Below, in pieces: positions 6,014-11,205 of a stretch of DNA of 11,205 bases. Location: positions 1 to 11,205 of the forward strand of contig JAESSV010000238.1 in NCBI GenBank assembly GCA_016763895.1, written 5' to 3'. Positions within the stretch are counted from its first letter, which is position 1. Each line of letters opens with the position of its first letter. Origin of the DNA: Magnetovibrio sp. (GTDB lineage Bacteria; Pseudomonadota; Alphaproteobacteria; Rhodospirillales; Magnetovibrionaceae). The notes under the pieces are model-generated. The model was not told the origin of the DNA, did no database searches, and was given only the letters and a program-made list of their open reading frames with translations. The position numbers and the translations under genes were made by a program.

Positions 6014-6262
6014 TCAGACCAAGAATGGGCCATTATTGTGGCCCCACCAGCCGCAAGGTGGACAAGGTCCACGGGCGTTGATGACGCCGTGTTTCGAGCG
6101 GTATTTTCTATATTTAAACCTGGGTGCGCCATAGTTTTGGCGTATTGGTCCGTCCGCATGGTGAGGACTGCCGACAATCATGATACGAGCAAGGCGAGGC
6201 ATTGATAAATGATTGTTTAAATGACGTATTTTGGCAAGCTCATGAGTATCCTGTCCCCGCAA
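6014..6262 (-). CDS. Doubtful small ORF, Pro/Gly/Trp/His-rich end
   Basis: This 82-codon frame starts with TTG and has an internal ATG at 6202; neither has a ribosome site. The final 45 residues are suggestive: HADGP, then YGAPRFKYRKYRSKHG, then PPCGWWGHNNGP. That pattern is reminiscent of small exported basic, Gly/Pro/Tyr-rich proteins, where HADG would follow a signal peptide. Here the expected hydrophobic signal is almost absent (only LARIMIVG), so it could be a decayed remnant. The same DNA holds several inverted repeats, which offer a competing explanation. No homologue is recognised. Confidence 0.25.
   Translation of the reverse strand: MRGQDTHELAKIRHLNNHLSMPRLARIMIVGSPHHADGPIRQNYGAPRFKYRKYRSKHGVINARGPCPPCGWWGHNNGPFLV
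6027..6145. other. Cluster of inverted repeats, possible structured RNA or remnant
   Basis: Short perfect stems follow one another: GGGCCA/TGGCCC (6027-6044, 6-nt loop), CCACC/GGTGG (6044-6061), GTGGAC/GTCCAC (6058-6072, 3-nt loop), GGCGT/ACGCC (6074-6088, 5-nt loop) and CGCCA/TGGCG (6127-6142, extendable with G-U pairs). The second and third are mutually exclusive. No U-tract follows any of them, so they are not typical terminators, and no known RNA family is recognised. The rest of the gene-poor stretch 5856-6305 shows nothing else supportable. Confidence 0.35.
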
Positions 6263-6305
6263 TTACAGGTAACTTCTGGGTCGAGTCTCGAAATATTAAA
6301 TTGTT

Positions 6306-6686
6306 TTATGTAGAGGCTTCTTCGAGTGTAAATTTGCTAATATCCATCCCTGAATACGCCACCAAAGCTTCTTCAGTTATGTCGGTGAAACTTGTGGCTT
6401 TATACCCCTTCATAAGCAAGTCTTTAAGGCTGAGCTTGTTATAGATAAACATGAATACAAGGCTAGAAATCCCCATCGTCACCGTTCCAGAAATTAAAAT
6501 AATGGCAAACCATTTCCAGTCACCTCTAAACAATGTCGGGAATGGTCCAAAAAAAAGTACAGTCCATGAGAACCCAATTGGCGCGACTTTCATTTCTCCC
6601 GTGATTTCATTTTTTAGATTAACCTTTGCGTAAGCCAATTTCTCTAACTCCCAAAAAAACATTATTAACTTCAAGGAACTTGTCAT
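6306..6686 (-). CDS. Small membrane protein of a phage/plasmid-associated family
   Basis: A 126-residue protein. A short charged N-terminal part with KVNLKNEITGEMKVAPIG leads into two hydrophobic segments: SWTVLFFGPFPTLFRG and a longer one, FAIILISGTVTMGISSLVFMFIY. Then comes NKLSLKDLLMKGYKAT and an acidic C-terminal tail. The pattern G-F-S-W-T-x-L-F-F-G-x-F-P-x-L-F-R-G-D-W-K-W followed by a YNK-x(5)-LL-x-KGY tail is one I associate with small proteins on phages, plasmids and genomic islands (sometimes labelled HrgC-like or DUF2628-like). Its function is unknown and the family name is from memory. The ATG at 6686 has no clear ribosome site; an in-frame ATG eight codons later is an alternative. 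It lies in an AT-rich stretch unlike its neighbours, which suggests acquisition by transfer. Confidence 0.7.
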   Translation of the reverse strand: MTSSLKLIMFFWELEKLAYAKVNLKNEITGEMKVAPIGFSWTVLFFGPFPTLFRGDWKWFAIILISGTVTMGISSLVFMFIYNKLSLKDLLMKGYKATSFTDITEEALVAYSGMDISKFTLEEAST

Positions 6687-6719
6687 GAAGGTGTTATGGT
6701 GGCAACACTTATTTTACCT

Positions 6720-6748
6720 AAAGTAGTTAAGTCTATCGTATTATCCAA
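6720..6748 (-). promoter_or_regulatory. Possible promoter of the small membrane protein gene
   Basis: On the minus strand, TTGGAT (6743-6748) and TACTTT (6720-6725) have a 17-bp spacer. The -10 is a modest match and AT-rich DNA gives such matches by chance. Confidence 0.25.
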
Positions 6749-6885
6749 CACATCTTAATTTTTTTATGGGCCTATATCGTTGAAATTAAAGCAAGTTTTT
6801 GGATAACATACAAAATAGATCGCCCTAAAAACTTTCATATTTCCAAATCTATCCATTTGTTTCTTTACAATCATTAAGTTACCTG

Positions 6886-6916
6886 TTGTCAGAAAGCGTG
6901 ACCTTAATGGTATAAT
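6886..6916 (+). promoter_or_regulatory. Predicted promoter of the LysE-family gene
   Basis: A perfect TATAAT (6911-6916) is preceded by TGG, an extended -10 element. TTGTCA (6886-6891) could serve as -35 with a long 19-bp spacer; the extended -10 may make it less important. Predicted transcription start is about 6923, giving a leader of about 105 nt. Confidence 0.55.
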
Positions 6917-6995
6917 GTTTTGAGGTTCGCAACGCCTTGATTTGTTTTTCCTCTGGTTGCTTCTGTTTCTGAATTGACATTAAAAATATGCATGG

Positions 6996-7011
6996 CCTGC
7001 GGTCTCGCAGG
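6996..7011 (+). promoter_or_regulatory. Leader hairpin just upstream of the LysE-family ribosome site
   Basis: CCTGCG and CGCAGG form a perfect 6-bp stem with the 4-nt loop GTCT. The stem ends 3 nt before the AAAGGG ribosome site at 7015-7020. Its closeness to the initiation region could influence translation, but no ligand-binding fold is seen. Confidence 0.4.
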
Positions 7012-7027
7012 ATTAAAGGGTTTCGTG

Positions 7028-7648
7028 ATGGCGCTTGAGGTTTGGTTTTCTTTTTTTGTGGTGACGGTGATAACCGTGGTTTCGCCGGGGCCGGCGGTGT
7101 TGTTGGCGGTGACGCATGGGGCTCAGTTTGGGGCGCGTCGGGCGGTGTTTCCGGTTTTGGGTAACGTCACCGGGCTTGCGATTATCATTACGGCCTCTGC
7201 GGTTGGCATCGGCTCGATTTTACAAGCCTCGTCGGAAGCCTTTTTCTGGTTGCGTATTGTGGGCGGTTTGTATTTGATTTTCTTAGGGGTAAAGCTGTTG
7301 AGAAGCTCAAGTCAGATCATGACCATGGACGTTCAGCCCAAGTCGCGCACAAGAACGTATTTGCAAGGGATTACGCTGGCGCTCAGCAATCCCAAAGCCT
7401 TGTTGTTTATCGGGGCCTTGTTTCCGCATTTTATCGACGTGTCCAATCCTGCGTTGCCCCAATTCATGGTGATGGGGGCAACGATGATGACCATCTCGTT
7501 TTGCAGCTTAATGACGTATGCCATGCTTTCAAATAGCCTGATTGAAAAGGGCAAAGCGTCTTTGATCGGCAAGGCCAACAAGGTCACCGGCGCTTTGTTC
7601 GTCTTGTTTGGGTTGGCCCTTGCCCGAGAAGCCGTTAAGGATTTTTAG
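7028..7648 (+). CDS. LysE/RhtB-family amino-acid exporter
   Basis: A 206-residue inner-membrane protein with about six hydrophobic segments, the usual size for this efflux family. Landmarks are SPGPAVLLAVTHGAQFGARRA (starting near residue 20), GNVTGLAIIITASAVGIG, WLRIVGGLYLIFLGVKLLR, then GITLALSNPKALLFIGALFP and a last helix ending GLALAREAVKDF. LysE and RhtB relatives export amino acids such as lysine, homoserine, threonine or leucine; the substrate here cannot be assigned. The ATG at 7028 is preferred because AAAGGG lies 7 nt upstream. The frame is open back to a TTG at 6974, but that would add 18 unconserved residues. The gene is divergent from the small membrane protein and overlaps the convergent CreA-family pseudogene by 14 bp at its end. 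Confidence 0.92.
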   Translation: MALEVWFSFFVVTVITVVSPGPAVLLAVTHGAQFGARRAVFPVLGNVTGLAIIITASAVGIGSILQASSEAFFWLRIVGGLYLIFLGVKLLRSSSQIMTMDVQPKSRTRTYLQGITLALSNPKALLFIGALFPHFIDVSNPALPQFMVMGATMMTISFCSLMTYAMLSNSLIEKGKASLIGKANKVTGALFVLFGLALAREAVKDF

Positions 7649-8068
7649 CCAAGGGAAACGACAACGGCACCACGCTGATGGAGTGACTGGCATTTTTTCC
7701 GGTTAGCTTTGACGTATAAGATATATACACCAACACATTACGGGCTTTGTCATAAAACCTGTCGACGTGCATTGTTTTGAAAAAGAGGATGTTTTTTGAT
7801 TGTCGAAAGACATCTGTGGCGGGGATAAGGTGCCGGATAATATCCCCGTTTGGCGACAGGCTATGGAGCTGTCCGTCGGGTTTTCCAAGTTTGGGCCACC
7901 AATTTCTGTGGTGGTGACATAACACGTCACGCCGCGAATGGTGGGGTCGTCGACAGCATGAATGGTGACGGTGTCTTTGAAAATGATGCCCGATGTTTCA
8001 ACGGTGCCAATGGGTTCAGCCACGGCGGGTGAAGCAAGCAATAACAAAGCCATAATGATTTTTTTCAA
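7635..8068 (-). pseudogene. CreA-family periplasmic protein, broken by a frameshift
   Basis: Frame one starts with TTG at 8068 (AAGGG 9 nt upstream) and encodes a clear signal peptide, KKIIMALLLLASPAVA, then the CreA-family start: IGTVETSGIIFKDTVTIHAVDDP, RGVTCYVTTTEIGG and SSIACRQTG. There family similarity stops. It resumes in the other frame with DIIRHLIPATDVFRQ, LFFKTMHVDRFYDKARNVLVYISYT and the ending SISVVPL. Adding one base to the run of four Cs at 7844-7847 joins the two into a single protein of about 144 codons with the normal CreA layout. CreA is a small secreted protein of unknown function. The break is either a true one-base deletion or a homopolymer sequencing error. The restored 3' end overlaps the LysE-family gene by 14 bp. 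Confidence 0.8.
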
Positions 8069-8126
8069 TGCACATACCCTTAAAGAAATTGATGGGTGAA
8101 ATTTAAGCTTTCCCCACCGGAAAAAT

Positions 8127-8143
8127 AGGCGTAAAAACCGCCT
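8127..8143 (+). other. Small inverted repeat upstream of the decarboxylase
   Basis: AGGCG and CGCCT form a 5-bp stem with a 7-nt A-rich loop in the 105-bp gap between divergent genes. It could be a leader hairpin or regulator site. No convincing -35/-10 pair was found in this gap, and a stem this short may be chance. Confidence 0.2.
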
Positions 8144-8173
8144 TCACTGGTGATTTAGGCTCATTTTCGATGG

Positions 8174-9340
8174 ATGCAAGTTATGACGTCACAAAAAACA
8201 ACTCAAGATCCGACGGCAAAGATTAAACGCTTTTTTGCGTCCAGCCAACACAGCACACCTTTATTGGTGATTGATTTGGACGTCATAGCGGCTAATTTTG
8301 AAGTCATTAAGTCGGGGATGCCCGCCGCTGATCTGTTTTATGCGGTGAAGGCGAACCCGGCGCGTCCCGTGTTGGAACGCTTGGTGGCTTTGGGGTCTAA
8401 ATTTGATGCGGCCTCTGTTTTTGAAATCGAAGACTGTATTCTGGCTGGGGCAAAACCATCCGATATTTCCTTTGGCAACACCATCAAAAAACCCGCCGAC
8501 ATTGAACGGGCTTTTAAGCTTGGAGTAGATCTTTTTGCTTTTGACAGTGCCGGCGAATTGGAAAAGTTGGCTAAATTGGCTCCGGGATCAAAAGTTTTTT
8601 GTCGGATTCTGACCGAAAATGCCGGTGCAGATTGGCCTTTGTCCCGTAAATTTGGCTGTGAACTGGATATGGCCGTTGAGCTGATGGAACAAGCGCACGC
8701 CTTGGGGCTTGTCGCCTATGGGATTTCGTTTCATGTGGGGTCCCAACAAACCGATCCCGGCCAATGGGAAACGGCGTTGTCGCGTACGGCTTGGGTGTTT
8801 TCAGAACTAAAGAAACGTTCTATCGAATTAGCGATGATTAACCTGGGCGGCGGGTATCCCGCACATTACCGGGATGACGTGCCTGATTTTGAAGAATATG
8901 CCAAGGCTATTGAAGCCTCGCTTTGCAAGCACTTCAGCGACAACAGGCCCAGCCTGATGATCGAGCCCGGCCGAGCCATCGCGGCCTCCGCCGGCGTGAT
9001 GCAAACCGAAGTGGTCCTGGTCAGTGAAAAACGTCTGGATGCAGATCGCCGATGGGTATTTTTAGACGTGGGCATGTTCGGCGGCTTGGCTGAAACCATG
9101 GATGAAGCCATCAAATATGCTTTTCGCACCGAAAAAGATGGCAGCCCAAGCGGCATCGTCGCCATCGCGGGCCCCACGTGCGATGGCATGGATGTGCTGT
9201 ACGAACAAACCGCATATAAAATGCCGTTGGATTTGGCCGTGGGGGACCTGGTGTGGATTGATGCCACCGGGGCGTATACCGCAACCTATTCAGCCGTAGG
9301 ATTTAACGGTTTTGACCCCTTGAAGGTGCATTGCATCTAA
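8174..9340 (+). CDS. Lysine/ornithine decarboxylase, fold-III PLP enzyme
   Basis: A 388-residue alanine-racemase-fold (fold type III) decarboxylase. The PLP-binding lysine is K59 in YAVKANP. Other active-site parts are FGNTIKK (100-106), HVGSQ with H187, the phosphate-binding loop LGGGYP (224-229), EPGRA (264-268), the catalytic cysteine pair C336-D337 in GPTCDGMD, and DATGAYT (363-369) followed by FNGF. The last two motifs and the length (shorter than diaminopimelate decarboxylase) point to the ornithine or bifunctional lysine/ornithine group, which makes putrescine and/or cadaverine in the cytoplasm. The preference between substrates is not settled by sequence. The start could be ATG 8174 or, more likely, ATG 8183, which has GGA 8 nt upstream. 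The gene stands alone and converges on the helicase gene with a 24-bp gap and no visible terminator. Confidence 0.92.
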   Translation: MQVMTSQKTTQDPTAKIKRFFASSQHSTPLLVIDLDVIAANFEVIKSGMPAADLFYAVKANPARPVLERLVALGSKFDAASVFEIEDCILAGAKPSDISFGNTIKKPADIERAFKLGVDLFAFDSAGELEKLAKLAPGSKVFCRILTENAGADWPLSRKFGCELDMAVELMEQAHALGLVAYGISFHVGSQQTDPGQWETALSRTAWVFSELKKRSIELAMINLGGGYPAHYRDDVPDFEEYAKAIEASLCKHFSDNRPSLMIEPGRAIAASAGVMQTEVVLVSEKRLDADRRWVFLDVGMFGGLAETMDEAIKYAFRTEKDGSPSGIVAIAGPTCDGMDVLYEQTAYKMPLDLAVGDLVWIDATGAYTATYSAVGFNGFDPLKVHCI

Positions 9341-9364
9341 GCGTCGCCGTCGCCCTGTTTTGGT

Positions 9365-11050
9365 TTACTCTTCTGTTTGTGGTGTTTCTACAGGGGGTGT
9401 GGCTTTGGGCGCAGGTTTCCGACACGGGCGTTTTTTCACGGGTGCTTTTTTCTTTTCGGCCTTGGGCTTAAGTTCTGGCTTGGGCGTATGACTTGGCGGA
9501 TTGGTGAGAAAAGCAGGCATGTGGCCATCGCAGACCTGGTTGTGGATATCCCGAGAACGGTCATCGTAGTCGTGTCTTGGCGCGCGTTTTTTTTGTTTTT
9601 TGGCCTGAGGTGCCTGAGTTGCCTGAGGGGCTTGAGTTGCCTGAGGTGCCTGAGGGGCTTGAGATGGCTGAGATGCTTGAGGTGCATCAGGCACTTGAGG
9701 CGCATCAGGAGTTGAACTCTGAACGGGGGCTGTAGCTGGTTCAGGTTTAACATCCGTTTCGGTTGCCGGTTTTGGAGTGGAGTGTTTCTTTTCTCCACGA
9801 TTGTTGCGTCCGCGACCACCGCGACCGCGGTCCTTGCGATCTCCTTTGTCGCCCTTTTTATCACGAGCCGGAGCGGCATCAGACAATTCTGCGACTTCAA
9901 AGCCTTCAAGACTTAAGAGGGGGATAGAGGTGGTGATGAGGGTTTCAATGGCGGCAATATATTTGCCATCTTCGGGCAAAGCTAACGTATAGGCATGGCC
10001 TTCATTTCCCGCGCGTCCGGTGCGGCCAATGCGGTGGACATAGTCTTCGGCATGGCTGGGCACGTCAAAGTTAAACACGTGGCTCAGGTTGGGAACATCC
10101 AAACCCCGAGCCGCCACGTCGGAACAGACCAAGATTGAAAATTCTTTGTTTTTAAAGCCGGCCAATGTTTCTGTGCGGGCGGGTTGGCTCATGTCGCCGT
10201 GCAATTGACCCACGCTAAATCCGTGTTTGGACAAGGAATTGTAAACCATTGCCACGTCAATTTTGCGGTTACAAAAGACAATCGCATCGCGAACATCATC
10301 ATGGGAAATGAGTTTGCGCAGCGCGTCACGTTTGAGTTTCTTTTTGCCATCCTGGCCCCGGTATTTTCCACCGGGCTTTAAGGTCAGCAATCCTTGGGTC
10401 ACGGTATCCGCCGTTGACGCCGGAGGCGCCACGGAAATAATTTTGGGGTTCATCAAGAACTTGTCGGCAATTTTCTTAATCGCCGGTGCCATCGTGGCTG
10501 AGAAAAACAGCGTTTGGCGCAACGGCGGCAACATGGTGACGATTTTTTCAATGTCAGGGATAAAGCCCATGTCCAACATGCGGTCGGCTTCATCAATGAC
10601 CAAGATTTTCACATCCCGCATCAACAAGTGGCCACGTTCAAACATGTCGAGCAAGCGACCGGGCGTGGCGATCAAAACATCCGCACCACCATCAAGAACT
10701 TTGGCTTGCTTTTTCATATCGGTGCCACCGATCAGCAACGCTTTGTTCAGCTTGTGGTATTTGCCATAGGTATCAAAGTTATCCGCCACCTGGGTCGCGA
10801 GTTCGCGGGTGGGTTCCAAAATCAGCGAGCGCGGCATGCGCATTTTGGCGCGGCCATGGGCCAACACATCAATCATCGGCAAGGTAAACGATGCCGTTTT
10901 CCCTGTCCCTGTTTGCGCGCAAGCCAAAATATCACGGCCCATAAGGATGATCGGTATGGCGGCGGCTTGAATAGGGGTCGGGGTGGTGTAGCCTGTGTCC
11001 TTAACGGCACGCAGGACGTCTTCGCTTAGTCCGGTATCTTCAAAACTCAT
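9365..11050 (-). CDS. rhlE: DEAD-box ATP-dependent RNA helicase, RhlE type
   Basis: This helicase unwinds short RNA duplexes; RhlE relatives act in ribosome assembly and RNA turnover, often at low temperature. Counting from the chosen start, motifs are: Q motif around TPTPIQ, walker A AQTGTGKT (45-52), PTRELA (80-85), TPGR (129-132), DEAD (153-156), SAT (184-186), then in the second domain ARGLDV (314-319) and HRIGRTGR (339-346). The core ends near residue 385. After it comes an RG-rich basic part (RGRGGRGRNNRG), a Gln/Pro/Ala-rich repeat (see 9603-9710), and HMPAFL, like the GDHVPAFL motif at the end of many alphaproteobacterial RhlE proteins, then a Lys/Pro-rich tail. Start 11050 gives the typical RhlE beginning (MSFEDTGLS); an ATG at 11083 would add 11 residues. 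Neither has a good ribosome site. Confidence 0.93.
   Translation of the reverse strand: MSFEDTGLSEDVLRAVKDTGYTTPTPIQAAAIPIILMGRDILACAQTGTGKTASFTLPMIDVLAHGRAKMRMPRSLILEPTRELATQVADNFDTYGKYHKLNKALLIGGTDMKKQAKVLDGGADVLIATPGRLLDMFERGHLLMRDVKILVIDEADRMLDMGFIPDIEKIVTMLPPLRQTLFFSATMAPAIKKIADKFLMNPKIISVAPPASTADTVTQGLLTLKPGGKYRGQDGKKKLKRDALRKLISHDDVRDAIVFCNRKIDVAMVYNSLSKHGFSVGQLHGDMSQPARTETLAGFKNKEFSILVCSDVAARGLDVPNLSHVFNFDVPSHAEDYVHRIGRTGRAGNEGHAYTLALPEDGKYIAAIETLITTSIPLLSLEGFEVAELSDAAPARDKKGDKGDRKDRGRGGRGRNNRGEKKHSTPKPATETDVKPEPATAPVQSSTPDAPQVPDAPQASQPSQAPQAPQATQAPQATQAPQAKKQKKRAPRHDYDDRSRDIHNQVCDGHMPAFLTNPPSHTPKPELKPKAEKKKAPVKKRPCRKPAPKATPPVETPQTEE
9603..9710. repeat. Twelve imperfect 9-bp tandem repeats inside rhlE
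   Basis: The consensus on the plus strand is GCCTGAGGT. The units at the low-coordinate end are near identical and those at the other end diverge. On the coding strand each unit gives three residues, producing APQ/ATQ/ASQ-type triplets over 36 residues. Length is a multiple of three, so gain or loss of units keeps the frame. The protein segment is predicted to be disordered. Confidence 0.85.
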
Positions 11051-11084
11051 TGGGTAAAGGCGCTCTATTTCTAGGCGTTTCATG

Positions 11085-11104
11085 TGTGCATATTCATCTG
11101 CACA
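11085..11104 (-). promoter_or_regulatory. Hairpin in the rhlE leader
   Basis: TGTGCA and TGCACA form a perfect 6-bp stem with an 8-nt loop. It falls within the predicted transcribed leader, between the predicted transcription start near 11128 and the rhlE starts. Cold-regulated helicase genes often have structured leaders, but nothing here proves such control. Confidence 0.3.
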
Positions 11105-11134
11105 AAGGGGGCGGTATGCCCATCATGCGCCCAA

Positions 11135-11164
11135 ATTATAACAAAGGCGCGATTCGGTTTCCAA
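11135..11164 (-). promoter_or_regulatory. Predicted promoter of rhlE
   Basis: On the minus strand, TTGGAA (11159-11164) and a perfect TATAAT (11135-11140) are spaced by 18 bp. This gives a leader of about 75 nt to the start at 11050. The remaining 41 bp to the window edge show nothing recognisable. Confidence 0.55.
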
Positions 11165-11205
11165 ACACCTTGTCTGGAAGGCCGGATAAACAACACGTTC
11201 AAGAA

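Larger units (their letters stand above)
6687..6973. other. AT-rich intergenic region
   Basis: About 290 bp between divergent genes, clearly richer in A and T than the surroundings. It holds a possible minus-strand promoter and a good plus-strand promoter, listed separately. No ORF, tRNA, direct repeat pair or insertion-sequence end was found. Confidence 0.6.

Noticed and set aside
6202..6444. An 80-codon plus-strand frame
   Set aside because: It is antisense to the small membrane protein, which has recognisable family features, and has no ribosome site.
8174..9340. Diaminopimelate decarboxylase (lysA)
   Set aside because: The length is short for LysA, and GPTCDGMD with LGGGYP fits the lysine/ornithine decarboxylase group better.
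9341..9364. Shared terminator between the decarboxylase and rhlE
   Set aside because: Only 24 bp, without a stable hairpin or T-tract on either strand.
9603..9710. CRISPR-like array
   Set aside because: The unit is only 9 bp, with no spacers, and lies inside a coding region.
9436..9909. A 157-codon minus-strand frame inside the rhlE tail
   Set aside because: It arises because the 9-bp repeat keeps all frames open; the helicase frame is the one continuous with conserved motifs.
10263..11029. Two long plus-strand frames opposite rhlE
   Set aside because: They are antisense to conserved helicase motifs and show no protein-like features of their own.

Overview
The window looks like chromosomal DNA of a free-living Gram-negative bacterium, most likely an alphaproteobacterium of Rhodospirillales type. 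This is inferred from the gene content: an Mrp antiporter with a separate MbhD/MbhE-type subunit after MnhG, short (type 2) ArgC, a fold-III lysine/ornithine decarboxylase, and an RhlE helicase ending in a disordered tail that carries a PAF motif. No rRNA, tRNA, CRISPR array, insertion sequence or integrase was seen. Base composition is moderate, apart from an AT-rich stretch at about 6190-6990.

Layout. (1) 1-1729, minus strand: the start of an Mrp/Mnh cation/proton antiporter operon in the order mnhE, mnhF, mnhG, MbhD/E-like subunit. Junctions overlap or nearly touch, and the last gene runs off the window. (2) 1887-2417, plus: an exported DUF192 protein, overlapping tail-to-tail by 12 bp with (3) a minus-strand gene (2406-3485) that fuses a TetR repressor to a GNAT acetyltransferase. 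(4) 3632-5433, plus: argC and a zinc-ribbon SAM methyltransferase, joined by a TTGA stop/start overlap. The regulator and argC are divergent. A 21-bp imperfect palindrome sits between the -35 and -10 of the regulator's predicted promoter and covers most of the -35 of the predicted argC promoter. (5) 5439-5855, minus: a NUDIX hydrolase. (6) 5856-6973: a gene-poor, partly AT-rich stretch with a cluster of small inverted repeats, a doubtful small ORF and one small membrane protein of the kind found on phages and plasmids. (7) 7028-7648, plus: a LysE/RhtB-family exporter. It overlaps tail-to-tail with (8) a minus-strand CreA-family gene broken by an apparent one-base deletion. (9) 8174-9340, plus: the lysine/ornithine decarboxylase. 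It converges on (10) an RhlE-type DEAD-box RNA helicase (minus strand) whose tail is encoded by a 9-bp tandem repeat.

How the parts fit. The Mrp operon would serve pH and Na+ homeostasis. ArgC (arginine synthesis), the decarboxylase (diamines from lysine or ornithine) and the LysE-type exporter (amino-acid efflux) all touch basic amino-acid and polyamine metabolism, but they lie in separate transcription units and a functional link is only a suggestion. The most distinctive feature is the TetR-GNAT fusion regulator with an operator-like site placed to control both itself and argC. No multi-gene defence, secretion or biosynthetic system of a clearly new kind was recognised.
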